A stretch of DNA of 34,137 nt from positions 1 through 34,137 of the forward strand of contig DAIDJT010000003.1 of assembly GCA_027451265.1 (NCBI GenBank). The letters run 5' to 3'. Shown piece by piece: positions 16,587 to 26,100 of this stretch. The DNA is from Bacteroidales bacterium (lineage in GTDB: Bacteria; Bacteroidota; Bacteroidia; Bacteroidales; VadinHA17). Made by a program: the position numbers and the translations under genes. The notes under the pieces are model-generated. The model was not told the DNA's origin and ran no database searches. It worked only from the letters and a program-made list of their open reading frames with translations. The number at the start of each line of letters is the position of its first letter. Positions within the stretch are counted from its first letter, which is position 1.

Positions 16587-19500
16587 TCAGACTCTCATCC
16601 CCATAAAGAGGACGTCATCAACCTGATCATTCTTACCCATCCATTCAAAGAAGAACTCCCTGACTTCCCTCTGCTGTCCCTCAGCGTTCAGCGGTGTTAT
16701 ATCATCAATAAGGGTTTTGAGGCGGCTGATTTTCATCTTCTTCCCGCCATGGCCTCCGAATTGGTCACAGTAGCCGTCAGTAAAGAGAAAGACCATATCT
16801 CCCTCCCTGAGGTGGTACTCCTGGTCATCATAAAACTTTTCGGTAACGGATTCACCTCCCACGGATGACCTGTTTCCCCTGACATAGTGCTGCACTCCGT
16901 CAATAACAAGTATCACGGGCCTCATTGCAGATGAGAAGACCAGCTGCCTGGTGGTGAGGTTGAACTCACACACCACGATGTCCATGCCGTCATTTGAGGC
17001 TTCCATCTCCTGGTTCTGGTTGAGTGTTGAGAATATCTGCCTGTCAAGTTCATGAAGTATCTGTGAGGGCCTGGTTATCTTCTTGACGGTAATGATATCC
17101 TGGAGGAGTGCCGTACCGATCATTGACATGAAAGCGCCAGGCACACCATGGCCCGTTGAGTCAGAGCAGACAACAATGAACCGGTCCTTATCAACCCAGT
17201 CAAACCAGTAGAAGTCACCGCTGACAATATCGCGTGGCTGGAAGAAGACGAATGCCTCCCTGAAGACTGTGCCGAGCCGCGCAGTATCAGGCAGGACACT
17301 GCTCTGGATACGCTTGGCATACTTAATGCTCTCGGTGATGTCAAGGTTTTTCTGGGCCAGCTCTTCCTTCTGTTCGTAAACCTCGGCAGTGCGCTTCTGC
17401 AGCTCATTTTCGAGGTATTCGCGCTGTATCCTGTGAGCCCTTTCGCGAAGCCTTACAATAAGATATACCACTCCCGCGATGAGCGCCAGCACAGACAGGA
17501 AAAACCACCACCTGTCAGTCACGGGTTTCTGTATGATAAGGCTGAATGATGCAGTTGTGGCACGGTCCGGATCATCCCTGGTAAGGGCTTCCACACTGAA
17601 CCGGTAATGCCCGTCACGTAGATTGTAGGTGACAGACCTGTCACCGGTCACCTCACTCCACTCCTCGTCAAAGTTGCCAAGCCTGGTGCGGTAGACAACG
17701 TTCAGCGGGTCGCGAAGGAAGATGCCAGCATAATTAACCTTCACACTGTATGATTTCCTGTAGGGAAGATTGTAACTCTCCCTGTATGGATATACGACAT
17801 CGTTGATAACCACTGAAATGATTCCTGCCTGTGGTGCTGCTGCAGAATCTGGTTCCAGTGACGGGTTGTAAACGACTATTCCTTCGGTTGTTCCTACACA
17901 GACCGTTCCGTCCGGGAGGCCGGCAATAGCATTGGGGAGACAATCACCCCTCACCCCGAATTCCGTACTGTAAGCTCTTACCGAGCCCGTTGCCGGATTG
18001 GTGATTGAAAAGCCCTTCTGATGGCCTGTCCAGACCCTTCCGTCAGAGGCAATCAGGGCACTGTAGCAGAAGTTGGTCAGCAACCCGTCAGCCTCGGTGT
18101 AATTAAGAACCGTGTCACCTGCAAAGAGAAACAGCCCGTTGCCATTTGTCCCGGCGCAGATTGTGCGGTCAGGTGCAACCGAGATGCAGCGGAGCTCGTT
18201 GACCCTGCTTCCTTCCATTATCATCCCTTCCGTGCGTACTCCTCCTGTGACATGGATGTAGCACAGCCGGTCACTCTTGGTGGCCACCAGCACCTCACCC
18301 TCACGGTTGACAACAACCTGTGAAATGTAGTTATGAGGCAGCAGGTCAAGCGTCGTATAGACAGCTTTTTGTCTTCCGGTCGCCCTGTCAAGGAGGATGA
18401 CTCCGTCACTGGTGCCGAGCCACAGGTTGTCACTTTCAACAGCCACAGAGTTGATATGGTTCTGACCGGGATTTCCGGAAAGGTAATACTGTCTGAGGCT
18501 CCCGTCTGGCTTCATGAGCCACAGGCCGTCGCTGACAGTGCCTATCCATATGTTTCCTGTATCATCCGTTGCCCATGATGCAATTCCTGAACCCCCGGTT
18601 CTGGCAGTAAGGGAGCGGAACCGCGTAAAGCTGCCGGTAAGCGGGTTAAAATCATATATCCCGCTCCTGGTGCCTGCAACCACCTGGTCTCCTGCCCGGC
18701 CGATGAAAGTGATCTCCTTGTTAGTCTCCGGTCGGTAAAATGCGAAGGCATTGGTGGTGACAGCCGCAAGTCCGTGGCTGAAAAGGCCTATCCAGAGGTT
18801 CCCCTCACGGTCTGTAAAGAGGGTGCGGACGTTATTGTCAGGGAGGCCTGAAGTGACGTCGTATCTCCCGGTGATTGTCATATCACTGAAATCCTGGCTG
18901 AATGAGGTCTTAAATGCCCCGGCATCCATGGTGGCAACGGTCAGCGACCTTCCGGGACCTGCATTGATAGCGGGGATGTTCATGTTCATAAAAAGGGTGT
19001 CACCCACAGCTGTGGCAGTCATTGTGTCACCGCTTCGCCTGATCATCCAGAGACCTTTGTCGCCGGTACCGGCAAACCATGTGTCATCATCCATCCGGAG
19101 CACCGTCTGGATCCATGTGTAGTCCAGTTCCGGGAAGGTGAGCCGGCTCACCGCACTGTCACCGGAAGCAGCGCAAAGGTGCAGGTTATCCTGAGTTGCA
19201 GCCAGGAATGTTCCGTCCCCGGCAAAGGCTATGTCAAAGAGGTTCATCTCACCGGGCATTTTCATCCGGGTGATTTTGTCACCTTCTCCTTTGCCGGCAA
19301 TAAAGATCCCACTGGTTTGTGTAATTATCCATACGTTGCCGTCAGGGCTCCCTGTGATGCGGTTGACCCTGTCAGACTCCACCAGGCTTCTCCTCTCCAT
19401 TTTGCCTCCCGGTTTCCAGGTAAAGAGGGAACCGTCACTCATCCCCACCCACATTGTACCATTTTTATCATTATACAGGGCACTCACATTGCCGCGCGGC

Positions 19501-19745
19501 ATGGTGTCAGGGAATTGCATGTGATGAAATGAGAAACCGTCATAACGGTAGAGACCTGTGTCAACCCCTGTCCAGAGCAACCCGTCACGGTCCTGCGCAA
19601 TGACGCTGAGATAGCTTCCCGGCAGGCCGGTATATTCATCATACGTACGAAAACTGTAAGTCTGTGCAGATGACACACTCGGATGCAGCACTGTTACAAG
19701 GACTAAGCACAATGCTGTCAATGGAAGTCTGAAGCTTCTGGGCAT
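16587..19745 (-). CDS. Reg_prop beta-propeller / Y_Y_Y / TM / coiled coil / SpoIIE-type PP2C serine phosphatase
   Basis: Signal peptide; many (D/N)(K/R)xGxxWxG propeller repeats (REGNLWIGLFSHGLAAV, TGNIWIGTVSDGLWL); TM near FLSVLALIAGVVYLIVRL; phosphatase motifs SGDFYWF, CSDSTGHGVPGAFMSM, LFTDGYCDQFGG, NDQVDDVLFMGMRV. Confidence 0.92.
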   Translation of the reverse strand: MPRSFRLPLTALCLVLVTVLHPSVSSAQTYSFRTYDEYTGLPGSYLSVIAQDRDGLLWTGVDTGLYRYDGFSFHHMQFPDTMPRGNVSALYNDKNGTMWVGMSDGSLFTWKPGGKMERRSLVESDRVNRITGSPDGNVWIITQTSGIFIAGKGEGDKITRMKMPGEMNLFDIAFAGDGTFLAATQDNLHLCAASGDSAVSRLTFPELDYTWIQTVLRMDDDTWFAGTGDKGLWMIRRSGDTMTATAVGDTLFMNMNIPAINAGPGRSLTVATMDAGAFKTSFSQDFSDMTITGRYDVTSGLPDNNVRTLFTDREGNLWIGLFSHGLAAVTTNAFAFYRPETNKEITFIGRAGDQVVAGTRSGIYDFNPLTGSFTRFRSLTARTGGSGIASWATDDTGNIWIGTVSDGLWLMKPDGSLRQYYLSGNPGQNHINSVAVESDNLWLGTSDGVILLDRATGRQKAVYTTLDLLPHNYISQVVVNREGEVLVATKSDRLCYIHVTGGVRTEGMIMEGSRVNELRCISVAPDRTICAGTNGNGLFLFAGDTVLNYTEADGLLTNFCYSALIASDGRVWTGHQKGFSITNPATGSVRAYSTEFGVRGDCLPNAIAGLPDGTVCVGTTEGIVVYNPSLEPDSAAAPQAGIISVVINDVVYPYRESYNLPYRKSYSVKVNYAGIFLRDPLNVVYRTRLGNFDEEWSEVTGDRSVTYNLRDGHYRFSVEALTRDDPDRATTASFSLIIQKPVTDRWWFFLSVLALIAGVVYLIVRLRERAHRIQREYLENELQKRTAEVYEQKEELAQKNLDITESIKYAKRIQSSVLPDTARLGTVFREAFVFFQPRDIVSGDFYWFDWVDKDRFIVVCSDSTGHGVPGAFMSMIGTALLQDIITVKKITRPSQILHELDRQIFSTLNQNQEMEASNDGMDIVVCEFNLTTRQLVFSSAMRPVILVIDGVQHYVRGNRSSVGGESVTEKFYDDQEYHLREGDMVFLFTDGYCDQFGGHGGKKMKISRLKTLIDDITPLNAEGQQREVREFFFEWMGKNDQVDDVLFMGMRV

Positions 19746-19747
19746 GA

Positions 19748-20737
19748 TTATTTCTTGGGTATTACCTTTATCCGCGGCTTATAAACCGGCACTCCCCCTA
19801 TAGGGGCGCTGAAGAAGGGAAGATTCTGACCGTACTGGTTCTGAACCGATACAACCACATTATTGTTTTTTACCAGTTCTCCCTTCCTCTTGTAAAAGCG
19901 GAAGTCGAGCGATTTTCCTATCTCCCCCTCGTAGATCTCCATTTTCGATGTCTCCCATTCATCTTCGCCTGAGAGCGGGATTATCTGCCCTTTTCTCTCA
20001 ACGGATACCACCATGGAATTCCCGTCATTGTCCCAGTCGAAGTTACTCTGCTGTACCCATATACAGCCGCTGTCAATAAACGGATATATATGTGAGACAA
20101 ATGAAGTGTCATTGTTATTCCACATCCTGAAGGTATATTCATATGTGAATGCGTTGGCGCCGTCAATGGGCACGTTTGTATCTGGTCTCCTCGAGATTGC
20201 GTACCTGTAAAGATTGCCGTCATCGCCTGATACTCCGTCACAGATTATCTTGAAGATGTTGCTCAGGAACTTCGGGTAATATTCACCGTCAGCCGGGTTG
20301 AACGGCCCGAATGTAAACCAGCGCTCATCAAGCTTGTTATCCATTCCGAATGTGCGGGTTGCCAGCAGCGTTCCGCTCTTGTAATTGCCTCTAGGGTCTA
20401 TTCCGTTTGCCTCCGGATTGGTATAGCAGCCCTTACCCCCATAGATTGAGTATACCATACGGGTGTTCCAGAAGTTGTTTAGTTCATCAGTCTTGCCCCC
20501 GATGTCAGGGTCATACACCCTGATGTAAAACGGATCTTTGTAATCCTTCGGCAGGGCAAAGAAGAACGTCTGCGAAAAATCATCATCTCCCCATGAAGTG
20601 ATACCTCCTTCCCTGCCAAAGGTAATGAGGAACGGTATGTTCTCATCCGGGCCCGGTACTTCCTGGGCTCTCAACCCCGAAGGGGCTGCAGTCAGAACAA
20701 GAATAAAAAGCGGCAATATTAAGCGGGTAACTCTCAT
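19748..20737 (-). CDS. Secreted protein of unknown function
   Basis: Signal peptide MRVTRLILPLFILVLTAAPSGLRAQ; no family I recognise with confidence; embedded in the T9SS-like operon. Confidence 0.75.
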   Translation of the reverse strand: MRVTRLILPLFILVLTAAPSGLRAQEVPGPDENIPFLITFGREGGITSWGDDDFSQTFFFALPKDYKDPFYIRVYDPDIGGKTDELNNFWNTRMVYSIYGGKGCYTNPEANGIDPRGNYKSGTLLATRTFGMDNKLDERWFTFGPFNPADGEYYPKFLSNIFKIICDGVSGDDGNLYRYAISRRPDTNVPIDGANAFTYEYTFRMWNNNDTSFVSHIYPFIDSGCIWVQQSNFDWDNDGNSMVVSVERKGQIIPLSGEDEWETSKMEIYEGEIGKSLDFRFYKRKGELVKNNNVVVSVQNQYGQNLPFFSAPIGGVPVYKPRIKVIPKK

Positions 20738-20759
20738 CTTCCTCCTTCAATAATCATGT

Positions 20760-22199
20760 TTAATCCCCAGATACTTCAATGTCCTTGCAGACACAGACCT
20801 CACGCACAACTCCCCCGGCGTCAGGTACTGAGCTGACTATCAACTGAATATTATATCTTCCCGGAAGGGCAAATACCTTTGATACTTCCAGTCCGGTTGC
20901 AACGGTTTCATCTCCGAAATTCCAGTAGTAACGGGCTATCTTCATCCCGGGCAGGTAGGTGGCACCCGCATTAAGGATCAACGTTTCTCCTGCCTTAATA
21001 GTATCAGGGCAGGTGATCACCGGCTGTTCGATATCCGTAATCTCAAGTTCATAGGAAGCCTGTCTCTTTTCAATGCCTTTGGTAACAAGGTTTACAATGT
21101 CAAGACTGATATCATAGACTCCGGGCCCGCTGAAGCAGTGTTCGGCAGTTATCCCTGTTGCCCTGGTACCGTCGCCAAAGTCCCACTCCCATCTGAAGCC
21201 TGTCTTGAGAGTATCCTGTTTGAGGGCATTTTCCTCAATGAATTCATAACAGTAACTGTTTTTCTGAATGCCGTCACACGCTGACCATCGTATGATGGTT
21301 GATATGAAACTGTAAATGTTATCATTGAAATTCCGGCGGTTTGAGGTGAAATAACCCTGCATGCCTCCCTGTGCAGCATAAAATGCGAAGTCGTCAGCCT
21401 CCGAATTGACCGGCTCATCCATATCTACCGGTTTCGTCCATGAGCCGTATGCAAGGCTTGAGTACCATATATCAAGTCCTCCCTTGCCTCCCGGCCTGTC
21501 TGAGGCAAAGTACAGTCTTCCGGAGCTGTGAAGGAAAGGATGTATCTCGGCTGCGCTGCTGTTGACCTCCGGACCCAGGTTCTGCGGTTTGGTCCAGTGG
21601 CCGTCAATATACTCGCACATGTAAATGTCATATCTTCCCTGGCCTCCGGACATGTCAGAGCAGAAGAAGAGATACCTGCCATCAGCTGAAACATAAGGGA
21701 AGGAGAGGTTGTAATCGGGGTTGTTGAATTCAAAGGGAGTGATATCAGTCCACTGTGAGCCTGAGCGCTTCGCGGTGAAGATACCAAGCCTGTTAGGCTG
21801 ATTTTTGCCAAGCTTTCGACCTTCGCTGTTATTGCGGGTAAACCAGAGCGTGTTGCCGTCAGTTGTCACAGAGGCCGGTCCGATGTTTGCATCCCTGACA
21901 AGGTTTGGCGCAAACCTCACAGGCGAAACAGGCTTACCGTCTCCGTTGAACGGGGCATAATAAAGCTCATAAAGCCTGACGCCTTCAAGGTTCTTTTTGG
22001 TCAGGAAGGGATTGGTTTTCCTGTTCGAGCAGAACAGGATACCGTCACTCATAATTACAGGGGCCATATCATCCGATGAGGAAGAGATGCCCGGGATATT
22101 CGTTACCTCAAAGGTTCCCTTCGCCTGCCCGTTAAGGAGAGCAAAATGGCCCGACAATAAGACCAGCGCGACTGCGATATGTTTCAGAATGCTCCTCAT
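20760..22199 (-). CDS. PD40 (WD40-like) beta-propeller plus PKD domain secreted protein, related to PorE/OmpA-type propellers but without an OmpA domain
   Basis: SFPYVSADGRYLFFCSDMSGGQGRYDIYMCEY, EIHPFLHSSGRLYFASDRPGGKGGLDIWYSS propeller blades; PKD cores FRWEWDFGDGTRATG and RYYWNFGDETVATG. Start refined from 22229 to ATG 22199. Confidence 0.85.
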   Translation of the reverse strand: MRSILKHIAVALVLLSGHFALLNGQAKGTFEVTNIPGISSSSDDMAPVIMSDGILFCSNRKTNPFLTKKNLEGVRLYELYYAPFNGDGKPVSPVRFAPNLVRDANIGPASVTTDGNTLWFTRNNSEGRKLGKNQPNRLGIFTAKRSGSQWTDITPFEFNNPDYNLSFPYVSADGRYLFFCSDMSGGQGRYDIYMCEYIDGHWTKPQNLGPEVNSSAAEIHPFLHSSGRLYFASDRPGGKGGLDIWYSSLAYGSWTKPVDMDEPVNSEADDFAFYAAQGGMQGYFTSNRRNFNDNIYSFISTIIRWSACDGIQKNSYCYEFIEENALKQDTLKTGFRWEWDFGDGTRATGITAEHCFSGPGVYDISLDIVNLVTKGIEKRQASYELEITDIEQPVITCPDTIKAGETLILNAGATYLPGMKIARYYWNFGDETVATGLEVSKVFALPGRYNIQLIVSSVPDAGGVVREVCVCKDIEVSGD

Positions 22200-22203
22200 C
22201 TTG

Positions 22204-23133
22204 TCAGAAATACCTTGGCGATGTTGCACTTACGGCAAAGGCAAATTCGTATCTCAGTGACACTTCATGCGTCCCTGATGTATATTTGTTCAGATGCCCC
22301 AGCTGATAGTCAAACGAATACCCCACCTTGAGCTGAGGGGTGACCTGCAAATCAAGCAAAGCCACAGCTGCCTGCTCGGCAATCCTGTATGATCCTCCGA
22401 CCCAGAGCATATCGGCAAAAATGAAGTTGGCATTGAGGTCAACCTCCAGTGGCTCACGCATTGCGTACCGCACCAGCACCGAGGGCTTTACCTTGAAGGC
22501 ATCAGTAAACCTTATCAGCGTGCCGGCGGTCAGATATGTCCTGAACATGGAATAGTCAGGACTGACCCTGAACTGGTCCGTCTCGTCCCTCTTGTATGTC
22601 AGTAGTGAGGGGACGGACAGTCCGGCAAAATACCTGTCAGTGTAGTAGTAGAACCCGACTCCCATGTTGGGCAGAGTGTATTTCATGTTTCCTGTAAGCA
22701 ATGGATCAGCCGGGTTGCCGTCAGGGAATTGCAGGTTGTTGTAGTTGGTGTTGCTGAGGTCAATCCCTCCCTTCAGTCCCATGGAAAGCCTGCCCTGTCC
22801 AATCCTGACGCTGTAGGCGTAAAAGGCATATATGCCCACATCCTTCGTCACCCCGTAGGTGAGGTAGTCAGCCATCAGGCCGAGGGAGACCTTTTCCTTA
22901 TTATTAACCGGGCTATGCAGTGAAAGAGTCTGGAACTGGGGAGCGCCGTTTATGCGGGCCCACTGCTTGCGGTATGAGAGGTTGGCGCTCAGTGCTTCGC
23001 GTGTACCTGCATACGCAGGATTGATCACCAATCCGTTTGTAAGGTACTGGCTGGTAATGGGAACCTGCTGAGCATCTACAGACAGTGTCAGCACAAAGGC
23101 GAGGAGAACTGATATGTACAGGCTTCCTTTCAT
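22204..23133 (-). CDS. PorP/SprF family type IX secretion system outer-membrane protein
   Basis: QQVPITSQYLTNGLVINPAYAGTREALSANLSYRKQWARINGAPQFQTLSLHSPV...; C-terminal beta-barrel GYSFDYQLGHLNKYTSGTHEVSLRYEF, a hallmark of PorP/SprF. Confidence 0.93.
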   Translation of the reverse strand: MKGSLYISVLLAFVLTLSVDAQQVPITSQYLTNGLVINPAYAGTREALSANLSYRKQWARINGAPQFQTLSLHSPVNNKEKVSLGLMADYLTYGVTKDVGIYAFYAYSVRIGQGRLSMGLKGGIDLSNTNYNNLQFPDGNPADPLLTGNMKYTLPNMGVGFYYYTDRYFAGLSVPSLLTYKRDETDQFRVSPDYSMFRTYLTAGTLIRFTDAFKVKPSVLVRYAMREPLEVDLNANFIFADMLWVGGSYRIAEQAAVALLDLQVTPQLKVGYSFDYQLGHLNKYTSGTHEVSLRYEFAFAVSATSPRYF

Positions 23134-23134
23134 C

Positions 23135-26100
23135 TTATCTCCTGAGAATGATAAATCCGCTTATATGAGCCGAATATTCAGGAACGTCAAGATCCTGGGC
23201 CCCGTTGATGGTGAGAAGGTAATAATATGTTCCGTCAGGTACTTCCCTGCCGTTCAGATCGAGGCCGTTCCAGGCACCCAGCGGATCATTGCTGCGGTAA
23301 TCAGCAGCCCTGTATACTACAGCGCCTGCGGTGTTAATTATTACAAGTTCATTGCGGGTGAATTCCAGACCCTCCACGTTGAAGAAGTCATTTATGCCAT
23401 CATTGTTTGGCGTCAAACCCTGGGGTATGGTCAGATCAGGCACCGTCAGGGTCACTGACACCTCAGGTGCTATGCATGCTCCGTTTGAGACTGCGAAAAT
23501 AAAAGTATTGTCTCCGAACTCCAGCTTCCTCACCTCGGTAGTCTTTTCAAGGGGAGTTGCCAGGACCGGCTCTGCGTTGCCACTGCCGAAATCATAGCTC
23601 CATACAGATGTTCCTGCACCGTCAAAACTGCCCGCAAGAACGGCAGCAAACTGGTAGGGAAGCAATATCCTGCTGGCTCCGGCACTGATATTCAGAGGCA
23701 TGATGTCAACCGTCACGGTTACCGGTGCCGAAACGGATACACAGCAGTTATTTTCACCGGAAAAAACACTTCTCCTGAACTGTGTGGTTTCCTCAAGCAT
23801 CGGGGGCTGATATGTTGCGGCATTGTTCGAACCGGATGCTGTTACCCAGCCGGGAGACTGGCTATCCATTCTTTCCCATAGGTACCGGAATCTGCCGTCA
23901 CCGCCGGAAAGTGTACCGCCGTTAAGGGCTGCAGCCGTATTGGTGTTGCAGATGGTCTGGTTTGCCGTTATGACATTGCCGGTTATCTGTGGCAGCACTG
24001 TAATGGTGAAAACCGAACTCTCCGTGCAGGCACCTGAAGTGACCGTTCTCCGGAACCATGTGGTTGCCGTAAGGTTGCCCGGCTGGTATGAATTGCCTGT
24101 TTCAGACAGAGGTGTAAAGGTTGTGTTATCTGTTGATGAGGCCCAGGCATAGGTAAACGCACCCAGTCCGCCGCCGGGGGTACCCGAGAGGAGGGCCGGT
24201 GCTGTTCCGGTACAGATTGTATCATGTCCCTGCGCCGGAAGGCTTATTGCAAACCCTGTTATGCGCGGATCAACAGTGATATGAACATTATTGCTGGTGC
24301 TGGTGCAGGCTGATGATGTCACCACGCGCCTGTACCATATGCCGCTTGTAAGAGTTGCACCGGGAAGATCTTCAGACGAAGCGCCGGTGATATTGCTGAA
24401 TGACAACCCGTTGGTGCTGCTCATCCACTGGTATGTATAGGTACCTGCCCCTGCCCCGTCACCAGGAACGGTACCGTCAATGGTGGCCGGAGAAGTTCCC
24501 TCACAAATTGTCTGGTCAGCTGCAACCACATTGTTGGTGATTGAAGGGTGACATACAAGAGTGACGGTGTTGCTCACTGACTGGCAGGTATTCAACGGAC
24601 CACTGTAGACTGTGCGCCTGTAGTATGTTGTTGAAGGTGCGTCATTCTGGGGATCGTAGCCAATCCCGTTATTGGTACCGGCAGCAGCTGACCAGTTGGT
24701 GTTGTCAATGCTGCTCATCCACTGGTAGGTGAATGATGGTGCAGCTCCGCCTGCGGGAGTGCTGCCTGAAAGGTTGCTGAAGAGGGTGCCCTGGCAGATT
24801 GTCTGGTCTGCAGTTACGCTGTTGCCGGATATTGCCGGAAGTATTGTCACTGTTACCGGTATACTTATACTGGTGCAGGCTCCGGAGCTGACTATTCTTT
24901 GATAGTGCATTGTTGAAATCAGGGCCTGGGGGTTATAAACCGCGGCAGTACCGGCGCCGGCAGCATTGACCCATGTGACGTTGTCAGCGCTCTCCTCCCA
25001 CCGGTATGAATACAGGCCATTTCCGCCTGACGGACCTGAGTTCAGCGGGTAAAGCTCCTCCGGATCCATATTGTAACACAGGGTGGTGTCAGAGCCTATG
25101 ATATTTCCGGTTATGCGCGGGTGGACTATTATCCTTACCGGGAGGCTCCGGTCAATGATGCCTGCGCCGTCACTGACCACCCTTCTGAACCAGACGGTAG
25201 CTGATTCAGTTCCAGTTGGCGTATATTCAATGGAAGTGCCGGTCAGGTCTGACCAGGTATTATTGTCATAGCTTCTCTGCCACTGGTAGGTGTAGGTGCC
25301 GCTGCCTCCTGCCGGACGTGTGCCGGTGAGTTTCGGGGGAATCATCCCCTCGCAGATGGAGTCAAGCTGGCTCAGATTGTAGGCTATGTAAATCTCATTA
25401 AAGAGAAATCCGTTCAGCGGCAGGTTGAGATTGCTGCGGACCAGTCCGGGTGAGCCGTCGCGGTTTGGATCGCCACCGCTGTGGATGCCGCCTTGGCCGC
25501 CGGCAACGGTTGCCGTTCCGGCAAAGGGTCCTGTTGTCCAGATCAGGCCGCCGCCACCGCCGCCACCCGCACCATTCTGGTTTACGTTATTGCCTCCCTT
25601 GCCACCATCGGCAGAGAGTACCGGGGTTGAGAGGAAATGTCTTGTGCTTATTATCACTGAGCCGCCTGCACCGCCACCGCCTGCACCGGCATTTGCTGCT
25701 GAATTATTGATTGCGGCGGCGCCACTTGCTGTGATTATCCTGCCGTTACCCACAATGGTGTCAGCATGGATGATCACAATACCCCCGCCGTTTGCACCGG
25801 CAGAGGTCGTAGGCGTGGTCAGGTATACAGAAGCGCCGCCGCCGCTGCCCATATAAACACCTGAATTCAATGTCGAAAAGCCTGCCACGGAAAACCCGCC
25901 ACGGCCACCGGGCATTAGCCCTCCGCACAGATCAGGAGCCATCTCCTGGTCACCCTGGCTGCCGGCACCGTAGTTCGCTCCGCCGCCACCGCCTGAATAA
26001 CGCCCGTTGCCGCCACCGCCACCGGTCATGTTGGCTCCCTTGCCCTTCATAAAACCTGGATTGAGCGGCAGACCAGTCGCAGTTTCAAAGGCAATTCCCT

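Noticed and set aside
23700-25370. Possible CRISPR-like periodic repeat array
   Set aside because: Period is ~280 bp, degenerate, and fully explained by protein modules in one reading frame.
25425-25856. Proline-rich 143-aa + strand ORF
   Set aside because: It is the complement of the Gly-rich GGN coding tracts of the adhesin.
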